From Cristatella mucedo (Eukaryota; Bryozoa; Phylactolaemata; Cristatellidae): a DNA stretch of 64,000 nt. The stretch lies in assembly GCA_009760855.2 (NCBI GenBank), contig WPIO01000026.1:2974501-3038500 (forward strand). The letters are read 5' to 3'. Shown in pieces: positions 24,913 through 37,489 of the stretch. The translations under genes and the position numbers were made by a program. Each line of letters begins with the position of its first letter. Positions within the stretch are counted from its first letter, which is position 1. The notes beneath the pieces are model-generated. The model worked only from the letters and a program-made list of their open reading frames with translations. It was not told where the DNA came from and searched no databases.

Positions 24913-25076
24913 GGGTGGGTGCGTAAGCTTCTTGCACCTCACGGCTCTGGTCGTGGATTCTAGTCCAGCATCAGCTATCCTGTATTGCCTTCTGCAAGCA
25001 TTGGTGATGACTGCTAAGGCTGCTCGGATTGTTATATATACTGTGCTTGATCAGGCGACCCGCTACCTTTATGTTA
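24913..25076 (+). mobile_element. SINE-B copy, diverged
   Basis: TCGTGGATTCTAGTCCAGC (B-box region), then GCAAGCATTGGTGATGACTG and GTGCTTGATCAGGCGACCC correspond to the SINE-B body and end. The head is degraded. Confidence 0.65.
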
Positions 25077-25427
25077 GTGCTGACATGTTCCCCTTACAGG
25101 CGCCAGGCTGTTTATACTGTCAGTGATGTAAACCACTAACGAAGCAGCTGACTGTTTTTTCGAAGATCCAGAAACCTGAAATGCAGCCCCGAAACACAGG
25201 GCTTGTACTTACACAGAATCTTTGTATGGACCTAGCCACTTTTACAGTGCCCTCCATTGAAACTACTGACACAAGAAAAAGTGAAGGCAGGAGCTTTGCC
25301 AGTTGGCAAGCTGTTTGCCCGGCCAGGTACAGCAACATGCTGGTACCGCATTCTCCTACGTCCATGATTGGTAAAGGCTGCAGTTTGCTGTGTTTGCAGA
25401 CAACATGGCAACCAAGTAATGGATTCC

Positions 25428-25516
25428 CTTCACAGCAAATGTAAACTGCCTAGAAAGAGATTGAGCTCTCTGTGGGTGCTATAACAAACGTGTTCTTATT
25501 ATTGTTATCATTAATG
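25428..25516 (+). mobile_element. LINE-beta 3' tail, truncated
   Basis: CAGCAAATGTAAACTGCC, TAGAAAGAGATTGAGCTC, TGTGGGTGCTATAACAAACG and a TTATTATTGTTATC end match the beta tail. The flanks 25077-25427 and 25517-25853 hold nothing I recognise. Confidence 0.75.
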
Positions 25517-25853
25517 CTAGGTGAATCCTGTGTGACTGAGAGAGTGAAGAGTTTCCACCCTGCTGACTGCTGGTCTTTGGACCTAGCAATGAGAGTGGTA
25601 GCTTTCAGCTGGCCACCTCATTTGTTCCTTATTTGGAACTGCTTGCCTTTGTCCGTATCCCGTTAGGCCGGTATCTGCTGTATCGGGCTGCAACACGGCT
25701 TTGGCATGGTTGCTATACATGTGCCTACGATATGCCGGAAAGGCTCTGTAGCTTCGGTTTTTGCTGCGTTTTTCTGGTGAAGTGCACTCCGACGATCCAG
25801 AGAGCATCGGAAACAAGCTTTCGACGGTGCCACTTGGAGCGTTCATTCTGGCT

Positions 25854-25860
25854 AGAGAGA

Positions 25861-25899
<39 letters not shown>

Positions 25900-25948
25900 G
25901 GGGAGAAAGAGAAAGAGAGGGGAGAGAGCAAGAGAGAAGAGATAGAGG

Positions 25949-26022
<74 letters not shown>
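25854..26022. repeat. (GA)n microsatellite with interruptions
   Basis: GA repeats with GGGA, AAAG and GATA interruptions; the last ~65 bases are pure and end in a short G run. 26023-26432 shows no gene. Confidence 0.95.
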
Positions 26023-26025
<3 letters not shown>

Positions 26026-26430
26026 TGCTTCTAAGGACAGCCACGAATTCGTTGAGATATCTTGAGACCCCGGGATACACCTAAGTTGATAAAGATACAG
26101 AAGTATCAGAGTCACGTGTATTTAAAAGATTGAAATCATGCTGCTGTGAGACGGCAGCTGTAGCACCCATTTGTGGCAGCTGTTGGTTTTACCAAATTGA
26201 TGCTGAGGCGAAGTCGGGTCCAATGTCCGAACCCCATTCGGCATGCTCGGCCTCTGAAAAAATAAATCTTCAAATAGTTCACCTACGTCAATGGGGCCAG
26301 CCCAGCGGACGTGACACCTGTAGGCATCCCTTTGCGGTGGCAAAAGGTGTGCTACCAACAGGCGACAGACGAGCGTACCAGGTGGCTTTATGCGACGGCT
26401 GCCCCGGATTCGTTCTTGTTCCTCTGAATG

Positions 26431-26432
<2 letters not shown>

Positions 26433-26474
<42 letters not shown>

Positions 26475-26475
26475 T
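26433..26475. repeat. (GT)n microsatellite
   Basis: About 43 bases of pure GT followed by degenerate GT words to about 26510. Confidence 0.9.
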
Positions 26476-26510
26476 ATGTGTGTATGCTTGTGTCGGTGTG
26501 TGAGTGTGAG

Positions 26511-27795
26511 CAGATGAGAGGAAGGGAAGGTGCAGGGAGCAGGGCAAGCAGCAGCAGCTGCTCACACCAAGCAGCCGGTCTCACTCGCAGCCTTCAAATC
26601 TGCAGTCAAAACCGAAGCTGCAGTCAAATCTTTCCAGACGCACTGCCCAACAGCCAGAGGAGCCACTCTCAAGGCCCGGTGTTTCAAGATATAAAAAATT
26701 ACTAAAACGTGCCGTGAAAGCCACTCCATTAAACCACTTCTGCTCTGGAACTGGGTGAAAGTGGTGCTCTGGATAGTTGTCCGCACCAGTACCGGCAGGA
26801 GCCTTGTTCTCACGCGCTGCCGCCTTCCCTCTCATTGCTCAGTGAAGCGTGGACATTTGCTGGAGAGTGCTGCTGCTGCTGCTGCACATTCGAGCTCCTT
26901 CTGTTAAGGACTGCTTCTCGGGGCAGCGCAAATAGGCTGACTCGCTGAGGTCTAGAACCTAGGGGTGAAATCAACTTTCTTGCCACGACCGGCTGGCCGC
27001 TTGCAATATCGCTGGGGAAGTGCCAGTCATCCCGCGGTAGCTGGCGGCTGCAGTCCACCGCGCTACGGCCAGCTGCTTGCCGGCTAGCGCAGCACGGGCA
27101 CGGGTGCCTTGCGAGGCCCATCGTGACCGTGACCGGAGTGCTTGACAAACAGGCAGCCGCATGATGGCCCTGCCCAAGGGCTCGTGCTTGACACTGTGCC
27201 CTCTAGCGTTTGCAGCCCTGGGCCGAGTACGGCATCGCTCGACCGGTCGATCCCAGAGGTGCATCCTAGAGAGTGCCGGGGAGGGGGGGGGGGGTAGGTG
27301 GGTGAGACGGGCTCTCTTTGAGCCTCCTCCTACCTCCTGCTTTGATAAAACCTGCCGCTATCTCGGCCACTTGGGGCGGGACCTTACTTGGAAAAAGGGT
27401 CTACTCTAAATCAACATGCTGGCTGCTGTTGCTATGAAGCAAGATCTTACTCCAACCAACCTTCTGCCCTGTCCGGCTGGCTCCCACGAGGCACTGCACT
27501 TCTAGATATTTGATCTGCTACTTCTGTCTGGCTTCCATTGCCAAGTGCGACACAGACATGACGAAATAAGGAGCATAGCAGGACGAGAGAGACAGTAAGG
27601 CAGACATAGAGATTAGCTGACAGCAAGACAGCCGACAGACTGACAGATAAGAGGCTATATCTGCTCACAGAGTCAAATTGCAATACTCGCTGCCTTTTAG
27701 TGTACATAAATGCTGTAGAGTCTAGAAAACAATCCCGGATAACACCCACTTCGTCTGCGTGACTTTGTAGAGTTACAGCCGGAGAGACACACATG
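26511..27795. other. No gene seen
   Basis: Mixed sequence, moderately GC-rich at 26985-27310, with a G run near 27283-27294. Open frames of 80-126 codons overlap on both strands without a domain. Confidence 0.45.
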
Positions 27796-28073
27796 TAATA
27801 TATCTCTGTATATGTCTGTAACTCCACAAAGCCACACAGACTGTGTGGGTGTTATGCAGGAGAGTTTTGTATAGCGCATTCACAGCCTGAGCAGATTTCG
27901 GTACCTATTCGGTAGCCAACAGACTTCGTCTCACGCAACAAGGAGAAAGTGGGAAGCATAGCAGAGTCAGAAGAGCAGTTGAGTTAGTGAGTAGCATGGA
28001 AGTAGCAGCTCAGGACCGCTGAAAATGATGAGCCATAGTCGGCAGCAGGAGGGTAGTTGTCGTTGCATAAGAA
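27796..28073 (-). mobile_element. LINE-alpha 3' end, truncated
   Basis: The fragment closely matches the 3' part of the 11296-12560 copy: the GTGGAGTTACAG end, the GCGCTATACAAAACTCTCC block and the final part of the RT frame (RNDIY..TADYG region, with changes). It is 5'-truncated at about 28073. Confidence 0.85.
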
Positions 28074-28090
28074 ACGCATATGAATGAACA

Positions 28091-28093
<3 letters not shown>

Positions 28094-28143
<50 letters not shown>
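28094..28143. repeat. (CA)n microsatellite
   Basis: About 50 bases of pure CA next to the truncated side of the LINE-alpha fragment. The following 28144-28795 shows no recognised feature. Confidence 0.95.
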
Positions 28144-28146
<3 letters not shown>

Positions 28147-28795
28147 GGTCGAAGGTGGTCAACTACTCTATTGGAGTGCCTGCTGCCTGCCTCACCTGAC
28201 TGCAGCTTAATGGGCAGTGGGAGGCATCTCATCGGCCTGTCTCTAAGTGAGCACACTTGTATGTAGGCCTCTGAATATGAGAGCTACTCCGGTAGAGCAA
28301 AGTCTAGAGCTTAGAGGTAATAGCTTTGTTTTCTTTTCGTATCAGCCTAATTGGCATGTGACCTTCGAGTACTCCTTGAAGTGGCACTTTCTTCCTCCAG
28401 TTACTTTCTTTATCAGCAGTTTCAGATCCAACCATCAAGGGCAACTTGTAATATTGAAAATGCCCCTGAATTCATGTATGGGTCTGCATCAGTCGAAATA
28501 TCTGACCTTTGGCAGGCATGCCCCTGAGTCTGGATCTCTGGCTCTGCTGTAGTGCACAGGCAGCTCTGCTTTGTTGCACGTGGGCTAGCTGCTTGCTAAG
28601 CATTATGAAAAGGCATCGCTAAGCACCTGGAAATTCTAGAAGCCACCTCAGAGCCATACCGAGATTGGTGTCTGATTTAGACACCAATGTTGACTTTCTG
28701 TGGACTTTCGAGGGAGCCTACTTCAGCCACTTCCAGCTTTCCCGACTTGCCTGCATGCAGATTCGCCTAGTCAGGTGATGCGCTCTGTGCTTTGC

Positions 28796-28978
28796 TTGAT
28801 ATAAAAAAGCTAGCTGATTTAACAGCCTCTTTTTGTATAGCAACGGAAGAGCCTTTACGGCTATCACCACCGCTTGCAGTGGCGATAAAGGATCGCCCAC
28901 CGCAGGATCCGAACCCACGACCTCTAGGCCGAAGTCGTGAAAAGCAACCGCCTTACCTAGTGAGCTATTATGGCTCAT
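28796..28978 (-). mobile_element. SINE-B, full-length copy
   Basis: Best tRNA-like head of the family: A-box-like TAGCTCACTAGG at 28956-28967 and B-box-like GGTTCGGATCC at 28915-28925 (minus strand). A CACGAC/GTCGTG hairpin lies between the boxes. The body reads GCGATCCTTTATCGCC and GCGGTGGTGATAGCCG; the end reads GAGGCTGTTAAATCAGCTAG followed by T-rich sequence. Unlike SINE-A it has no AAGCGCC/GGCGCT tail, so its partner LINE must be a different one. Confidence 0.85.
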
Positions 28979-30285
28979 ACCTGTGCTGACTAGCCGTGTC
29001 AGGTTGGACATTAGGTTGCGTCGGCACGTTGTCTGGTGTGACAAGCTAAAAAGTAGCAGTGCTGATATTTCACCTTGTGGCGCTGCCGGAAAGGGGAATA
29101 GCATAGAAGGAGATGCTGTTGCCGATCACGCGACTGCTGTTTTAGCACTGCGAGCGCTTAAGACGTGGGTCAAGCTTTAGCTGTGAAGCTCAACTCGACC
29201 ACGAGACTGACTTTGAACGGTCCTCCTCGGAAAGCGGCTTCGAGTTCCTTGCACCTTGATCTTGTGTGGAGGAAGGCAGTGCTAGCAAGGCTATGCCATT
29301 GCTGTGCGAATGCAAGATAGCCTTTCCGGAGCCAGCCGTAATCACAGTTATGGAGGATTCCTCTCGGGCTTGCTTTCTAGCATTCGTTGACCCATTTTGA
29401 GCTGGCAGGTCAGTGTTGGTGGGGGAGGAGACCGCTTCGTTGAGTGATGCCACTGGTGACCGAGCTTCTGCGATTGATGGCAGTGCATTTAAGGTGCTGC
29501 TTCTTTTCCTCAACTCTTCACCCTCTCCGCCCAAACAGCAGGCACAAAAGCAGTGCACATCTCCATGCTCGACTGAATCTCTCGACTGAAACTCTTAATT
29601 GAAGCGAATGGACCGCTACTGCCACATTCGCCTGCCATTCGTCCTCGCTCTACCCGGGCCTCCCTCGGCCTCCCCGAGCCTTCCTGGTTAGGAAAGTGGC
29701 AGACCGCTGGCAGGCAGGCAGGCAGGCTCGGTAGCTGTGGTCTAGACGATATCTGCTCGGTGATTAGGTTGGTTGGTTGCTGGTTGGCCACGCAGGCGCC
29801 CTTCAAGTAACCGAGAGAGAATGTAACCGAGGGACGAATAATCGATACTACCCGAGGATACCTATTCAGCCTGCACGTGGCAGCTCTCCGGTCTGTTAGA
29901 CACTCGTAATGGATTTATGGAAGCCGTCTCCACTAGTAGTGCTCGAGCCTGCCCTCACGAGTCCACAGCAGATCACTCACTGCTGCTGCAGCCATACAGA
30001 GCTGCTGGTAGCAGCTGCTTCGGTCCACCGGAGTGGCCTCCTCAGATTGGTTCTATCCCTCCCCCCCCCCCCCCCCGTGGCCAATGGTCTCTTCCTTTGC
30101 AGCCACCTCTGGTGCTGCCGTTTGCCATTGCTCTTTATGCTGGCTCCTGTTGCAGCTAATGTGCTCCCAATACTTACGTTCCAGCTGCTCGGTCGGGGTC
30201 GATTAAAAACCCCGAAGGCACATTTATTTATGCAAGTCTTTCGTATGTCTGTGCTTACTTTTTGTAGCTGCTGTCGAGTTGTGTA
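28979..30285. other. No gene seen
   Basis: Mixed sequence with a 16-base C run at 30061-30076. Open frames up to 125 codons show no domain. Confidence 0.45.
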
Positions 30286-30322
30286 GTCTCTCTCTCTCTC
30301 TCTCTGTGTGTGTGTCTCTGTG

Positions 30323-30355
<33 letters not shown>

Positions 30356-30408
30356 GTATCTCCCTGTCTCTCTCTGTCTCTCTCTGTCTCTCTGTCTCTC
30401 TCTGCCTC

Positions 30409-30447
<39 letters not shown>

Positions 30448-30448
30448 G

Positions 30449-30545
<97 letters not shown>

Positions 30546-30600
30546 TTCTCTTTCCACCCTCTCTCACTCTCTATTTCTCGTCTCTCTCCCTCTCTCATTC
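30286..30600. repeat. (CT)n microsatellite with GTCT interruptions
   Basis: Interrupted CT/GTCT to about 30453, then about 88 bases of pure CT to 30541, then degenerate CTTT/CTCC words. The overlapping long frames are artefacts. Confidence 0.95.
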
Positions 30601-30787
30601 TCTATTTCTTCTCATATTCCCTTCATGTAACTGGTCGTTTTCTTGTAAGTGGGGAGCAGGCTATGACTTCTGAAATAAAGGCAGTGCGAATTTTTCTTTC
30701 TTTCTATTGATCATGTACAGGGTAGTATGACGCTATGCAAAGATGACTTTTTCTGCCTGTGCAGGTCGCTTGTTAGAGCTACTTCAG

Positions 30788-30814
30788 CATGTGTGTGTGT
30801 GTGCGTGTGCGTGC

Positions 30815-30859
<45 letters not shown>

Positions 30860-30900
30860 CATGTGTGTGGGTGTGTGTGCGAGTGCGTGCACATACACAC
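30788..30900. repeat. (GT)n/(GC)n microsatellite
   Basis: GT repeats with GCGT and a short GCGCGC block. A SINE-B copy begins about 50 bases further on. Confidence 0.9.
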
Positions 30901-30952
30901 ATACAAACTATCTCTTTGGTTTATTTTCTCTTTCGTATCTATCTCTATATCT

Positions 30953-31118
30953 CTTAGCCTAAGGGTAAGGCGTTAAAACTTCACGATCCAGGTCGAGGGT
31001 TTGAGTTTTGCAGCAGGCAATTCCATATCGCTCACTGCAAGCATTAATGAGAGCTGCTAATGCTGTTCTGCTGCTATATGCATGAGATTGTTGGATCAGC
31101 TACCATTTACTTTTTATT
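30953..31118 (+). mobile_element. SINE-B copy
   Basis: Head TAGCCTAAGGGTAAGGCG, TTCACGATCCAGGTCG hairpin, B-box-like GGGTTTGAGTTTT, body TCACTGCAAGCATTAATGAG and end TTGTTGGATCAGCTACC followed by a T-rich stretch. Confidence 0.8.
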
Positions 31119-31712
31119 ACTCATATACATGTTCTGTGAAAATCTATATGTATGCATGAATATCGTTACACTATTGCATTATTTATTCTTTTTTGTAGGT
31201 ATTGCCCATTTATTTATTGCATTAATTGTCAGGCCCATTCACATTCATTGGTGTTAGGCAGTATGCTGCACATTAAAGGCAAGTCGGTCTATAAAGTATT
31301 GGGATATAAAACAGCCCTATTTCATAAGCTCTGTGTATCAGAATTTGGGGTGCAGCCATAGCAGCTGCTGGTGTGCCACGTGGGGCTGGCCGTCTTGGAA
31401 GTGTCATTTTTTGTGGGGAGTAAAGCTAATATATGTTTAATATACAGGTATATAAAGCTTTCACCTTTCACATTGTAATTGATATATGTACATTGCAAAT
31501 CTATGTGAACGATAGATTTTCTCTAAATAAATAAATATATACTCATTGGTAAATATTCAGTGCTGGCCTTTGTATTCATATGCATTCATCTTTCATCCTG
31601 CCATCATCGCTTCGCCCGTAGGGCCCTTCTTCACGTTTAGATAGCTCCCTTTACAGATACACTAATAGCAGCAACCTTGGGAGTTGCTCACCACTCAGCC
31701 CCCTCTCAGCCT
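31119..31712. other. A/T-rich sequence, no gene seen
   Basis: A/T-rich and unique-looking, with AATAAATAAATATAT near 31526-31540. Two overlapping frames of about 65 codons give hydrophobic, Tyr/Phe-rich peptides without a domain. Confidence 0.45.
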
Positions 31713-31894
31713 TAAAAAGAATACTAGCTGATTGATCAGCCTCTTTTGTATAGCAACAGAAGAGCCTTTATGGCCATCAGCATCGCTTGCAGCCGCAGTA
31801 AAAGATCGCCGACAGCAGGATTCAAACCCCCTGCGACCTCGGGACCGAGGTCGTGAAAAGCAACCGCCTTACCTAGTATGCCATCACGGCTCAG
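31713..31894 (-). mobile_element. SINE-B copy
   Basis: Near full length and very similar to the copy at 28796-28978, with B-box-like GGTTTGAATCC at about 31818-31828. It forms a head-to-head pair with the next copy 27 bases away. Confidence 0.82.
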
Positions 31895-31921
31895 CCTTTC
31901 CCTGTCTTAGCTTCCCTCTGT

Positions 31922-32086
31922 CTTAGCCTAGGGATAAGGCACTTGCTCTTCACAACCCAGGTTGTGAGTTTGAGTCTTGCTCCAGGCAATTCTTTATTGT
32001 TTGTTGCAAGCAGGTAACAGCTGCTAAGGCTCTTCTGCGGCTATATAACTAAGGCCGTTGAATCAGCTAACCTTTTCTTTTTATAT
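31922..32086 (+). mobile_element. SINE-B copy
   Basis: Head TTAGCCTAGGGATAAGGC, TTCACAACCCAGGTTGTGAG, body TTGCAAGCAGGTAACAGC and end AAGGCCGTTGAATCAGCTAA, then T-rich. Confidence 0.8.
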
Positions 32087-33073
32087 CCTTCATCTCTCAG
32101 CTTCTGTTCCTGGCTGGTCATGGCTGGCATAGGTACCCCCCCACAACAGAAAGGGCATTGCACACAAGCAACCAGCCACCACCAGCACTCATCTGTTTAC
32201 TACTGTCCATGTAGGTATCCATTTCTCCCAGCTGCTGATCTGGTCAGTGGTTGAGATTGCTATCTCATGTTTGAGATGCCATCTCATGTAGCGGTTTTCA
32301 TCCCGAGAATAAGTTGGAAGGCAGATGGTGCAGAACAGACCGGTGGCAGGGTAGCCGAGATAATGTGGCAATAGAATATGCACCCGCTTTACAAGCAACT
32401 ACTGATGCTTGGAGCCACGTTGCAGTTCAGGTAATGCACTATATTGAGAAGCTTTTGTGAAGACAAAGCCATAGGCTTGCCACATCGATACCGCGAATAA
32501 TGGCTGCCACGACCACATTCTAGTGCTGGTTTCATGCTACAGGTCGCCTTACTTTCGAACTCTATTAGTTGACCTATGAGCCCGAGCTGGTGTCCGTACT
32601 CCTCATGGACTCGATATTGAGCGTTCGTGTCTGCGTTCTCGGGCTGCCTGCCGAGGGGATTGGCCCTCGACAACCGGCGTTGTAACGCCGATCTCATTCT
32701 CACAGGCTGCCCCACAGATGGCCAAAGGTTTTGATGGCTTCGATCGGTCGGCATATGTGCAAGTCTCGGCTGCAAAAAATTGCTGAGAGCTTGCCTGTTT
32801 TCAGGCAGCGGCCACTGTCCGGTCAGCTAGGAGCTACCCTTGTCATCACCTTTGCAGCGAAATTTCACCCTGCAGCTCGTTTTTGCAGACTGCAAGGGTG
32901 CAGCAGCAGGTCGGTTACTGGCTGGCCTTGAGTGATTGCTGTGCTCTGTCGCCGGCATTTACATTTACTGGGGGGGGGGGGGGGCGGGGCAATGCTGAAT
33001 AAACACCTTGCTGCATCTAGAAAATTACTTTCAACAGATGCAGAGAAATATCCTTACAAGCCCATAATACCCC
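32087..33073. other. No gene seen
   Basis: Unique-looking sequence with a 15-base G run near 32970-32984. A 128-codon minus frame (32389-32775) shows no recognisable domain. Confidence 0.45.
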
Positions 33074-33540
33074 TAAGGCCCATCAAGGCTTGGCTCCTTC
33101 GTACTTGGCTAAACTGCTGCACTAGTTCCAGCCTCCACGTGCCCTCCTCCTCGGATAATAAATTAGCTGTTCTATTCCTCCCGCTCAAATACCGTTGGTT
33201 GGTGAGAGAAGCTTTTCTCCTGCAAGTCTTAGCCTGTGGAATTCACCTCTGCATTTCCTACGCCAAGACATCTGCTCTCGCTTGCTGCTGCTGCCTGTGG
33301 CTGCACATCCATTCCAGCCATTTCGAGCTGCTACTTCCATGCTACTGACGTCTTCGACTGCCCGGCTGACTCAGCAATGCTTCTCACTCTCTGTGCGTTG
33401 GGTATGATGAAGTCTGTTAGCTACCTACCGTATTCGCACCGAGAGCCAATTAGGCTTCGAGTTGCACTATAAAAAATTCCCCTACGTAACACTCACTTAG
33501 TCCTTGTGGAGTTACAGATAAATTACACTACGATACTAGT
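33074..33540 (+). mobile_element. LINE-alpha 3' end, decayed
   Basis: Broken frames encode HQGLAPSYLA-like, VGERSFSPASLSLWNSPL-like and AATSMLL-like peptides matching the C-terminal part of the alpha reverse transcriptase. The GTGGAGTTACAG end lies near 33510-33525. Frameshifts and stops show it is old. Confidence 0.82.
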
Positions 33541-35602
33541 TTCCATTTAGTAGGCCGCAATAGCAGTCGATCACAGCAGTACCTTGCTTTAGACGTTCAA
33601 CTCGATTTTAGCAGCAAGACTGGTTGCTTGACGATCTTGAAGGCAAGGTGGCAAGACAAGTTTTGGATTACCATATAAGCAGGGGTTAGCCAGATTTGCA
33701 AATATGTTAGACTGATGGTCACTGATGAGGTAGCTCAGCTACTTCATTCTCAAGGGCAGGTGGAGTGGCATACCATACTCTGTCTTCCACTTGACGGTAG
33801 TCATACCGTTTAAGTCGATGCAGTTGATGGATGCTCGGCTAAAGACGAAGTGCAAGGAATTCCGATTGATTTCCACGACTGACCTTTAAAATGCTTCATG
33901 TCCTTCTTTTCACAAGGTGGCACATGTTACTTTGTAAACGGAGCTGCACCTGAAGAAAGAGAAAGTATTTAAATAGTTGGTCGTCACGGAAACTAATAAG
34001 AACTCACAGTGCACTATTAATCACCTCACTCCTGCTCCCAGTAGCTAAAACCTCTGAGCGTAAAGAGGCTTACCTCTTCACACTCAGCACTTCCTCATCT
34101 TGTTTCAATGACTAATTGTTCTGTTCGTTACTGTGAAGCGCTCGCATTCTCTATTTCTCTGGTTTAGCTTTCTATTTGTCAATCTCTTGCTCACTCGTTC
34201 TCCTATCTATATCCTCTTTACCCCTCTTCCGCAGCCCTCTCTTGCTCCCACATAAGTGACTGTTGCTCTGCCTTTGTCTGTCTCTGTCTGTCTCTGTCTC
34301 TGCTCTTCTCTGCCTGTCTCTGTCTGTCTGTCTCTGTCTCTGTGTCTGTCTCTCTGTCTGTCTCCCTCTCTCTGTGAAGCAAAGGCCTAGGGAAAAAGAG
34401 CAAACAGGCACTGACCTTCAACCGCTCACCTTTTTATGATTGGCTGCCTATGGGAAGGTCGAGCCATGCATGGCCTCTCATTGGCTTAATCCTGCCCCCT
34501 TATGCCCGAGTGCAAGGTTGAAGCTTAGAAAAGAGATCTGCAGCTTCTGATCTGAAAATAATGCAGAGCTGATAATGGAAATAATGATGGCCCACGGGCT
34601 CTGCTGCACTTCACTTTCCTGCATCTGCTGGCCTAGATGCCCACACATCGCGGAAGTGCTTGCCATTTGTGTGCTCTGTCGGCTTTTGGCATAGCTATCT
34701 CCTGCCGGGTCTGCAACTCACAGCCTGCTGTCTTATCGGCAGCTGTATCTGGTCGCGATGTTCTGGTACAGGCAGCAGTTAGCCTCTGTGATTGGGCACT
34801 GCTTGAGCCGGTTCGATCATTATATGCTCAGCCGACCATCGGTAAGGCAGGTAGTGTAAGACATTTGATCTTCGACAGCAAGCTTGGCGAAGGTAAATTA
34901 CTCAGCGTATAAGTCACAAGATAAAGGAAGTTCCAGGAGTAAGAGCCCGGCAGGGATGAATGTGAGTTGACTGAGAGTGTGCCTGTAAGAAGTATTGTCA
35001 AGCTAGATGGATTTGGAGTGATCGGTTAGGAAGAGGGAGATTGAGAAAGCGAGTGAAGGAGAGGCGGTAAAATAAAGATAAACAGAAAGCCATACAGATA
35101 TTGAGAGATACAGGCAGAGTGGCAGAGAGTGTGAGAGAATGAGAGGAAGGGGGAGAGAAGCTGAGCAGGCTGAGCAGGCGGTGCTCGCACGGTGAACTCT
35201 GCCGGTAGGCTGAACCTGTTTTCGTCAGAGAACTCTCGTAAGTAACCGATTAAAACATATCTGGCTCTTGAGTGCTGAAGAAGCTGGGTTGCATCTGTAA
35301 CATTCCGATCTGCATGATCAATTTGAAGGATTTGGAGGTCAGGTGACTAAGGTTATGTCTTCACTGTTACCGTTGGGCTATCACCACCTGGCCTCAGCTG
35401 CACGTGCAAAAACATCACTTCAGTACCTGGCCCGGTGTCCGGTTATTTAGCTTCCGATGGGGCAGTTCACGGACAATGCATGCCACCAGTGCTTGTGTAG
35501 GAGGGACTTCAGTAATGAGCAATCGGTCTATCGGTCTCTCTCACATCCAATCGAGCTCTTTGACTGGCTCTCTGTATCTTCCCCCTCTCTCCCCCTCTCT
35601 GT
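33541..35602. other. No gene; small GTCT microsatellite
   Basis: Mostly unique-looking sequence. An imperfect TCTG/TCTC array lies at about 34270-34375. No domain or retroelement piece recognised. Confidence 0.5.
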
Positions 35603-36668
35603 GATAATAGTAATAATACATTTGATATAGCACCCTCAGAGAACTGAATCTCTTTCTAAGGACTTTTGATTTGCTGCAAAGGAAGCACGAGTGAATGGTT
35701 AGTGGTAGCATGCTCAATAAACAACAAGAAAAGCATGGTTAGGTGTGACATGCATAGGGTCAGCAAACAAGTATGGTAAGTGTGCATAAGCACATACAGG
35801 TTGAATCACAGGAACCCACCAAATGCTATGATAAAGAGGTGCGTTTTTAGTTTTTTTTTAATGTGGTCAAGTCAGAGGATGTCGTGGCGCAAGTCGGGGT
35901 GAGTTCCAGGCTTTGGGAGCATACGAGCTAAAGGTACGATCTCCAAAAGATTTGAGGTATAGGTAAACACCACCATTAGATTCCGAAAAGCAGACGGTAC
36001 AATGATTAGCCTGGCGGAGGATTAGATCTGATAGGGAGGCTGGAGCCGAAGAATAAAGGGACCTAAAAGTGAGAGACAAAACCTTGAAGTCGATGCGTTG
36101 CTTGACTGGGAGCTAGTGCAAGTTGGCAAGAAGTGGTGTGATGTGGCAACCGCGTTGGTCACGACAGACAAGTCTAACTGCAGAGTTTTGCACCAGCTGT
36201 AAGCACCTGAGTGCAAAGGCCGGCAGACCAGCAAGCAGTGGGCTACAGAAGTCAAGGTGGGATGTCACAAATGCATGGACCAACTTAGATGTGGTATCCC
36301 GTTCTAAATAAGCCGTAATTTTAGCAATGTTATGCAGCTGAAAGTAGGCAGACTTGGCTGTGGAGCTGACGTGGTCTTCTAATGACAGGTCACTTTGTAA
36401 CATGACACCTAGATTTCGTGCAGATTCAACAGGAGATATGTTGGCAGTGCCAATTTCGAACGTCGGCCTTTCCAATTTCTGAATCACGCTTGGTTTGCCC
36501 ATAACTAGTAAGTTGGTTTTATCATCATTCAATTTAAGAAAGTTTGCTGCCATTCACGTGCGGTTGTCATCAATACATGCAGCAAGGGGATTGAGAGAAT
36601 TCGACGTTCTGGAGGGCTGGGAGGGATCAAAGTGAAGGTACAACTGAGTGTCATCTGCATAGCAGTTG

Positions 36669-36672
<4 letters not shown>
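35603..36672 (-). mobile_element. LINE-beta, partial RT plus complete 3' end
   Basis: On the minus strand: a CYADDTQLY catalytic motif near 36640-36660, FLKLNDDKTNLLVMGKP near 36500-36545, ARNLGVMLQSDLS, TSHLDFCSPLLAGLP, and a C-terminal FGDRTFSSYAPKAWNS in a shifted frame. The ~260-base 3' untranslated region and the AGAAAGAGATT tail with TATTATTACTATTATC follow. A few frameshifts and stops make it dead. Upstream of YADD the sequence is replaced by the (CT)n array at 36673-36855. The RT motifs place it in the L2/CR1-like group, clearly distinct in sequence from LINE-alpha. Confidence 0.9.
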
Positions 36673-37390
<718 letters not shown>

Positions 37391-37489
37391 TGATAATACA
37401 CTAGATAAAGCACCCTTAGAGATCTCAATCACTTTCTAGGCGTTTTAAATTTGCTGCAAAGAAAGCACGATCAAATGGTTAATAATAGT
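37391..37489 (-). mobile_element. LINE-beta 3' tail, truncated
   Basis: GCACCCTTAGAGATCTCAAT and CACTTTCTAGGCGTTTT on the + strand, then the TTGCTGCAAAGAAAGCACGA block. It lies directly against the tail of the next beta copy, in the same orientation. Confidence 0.8.
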
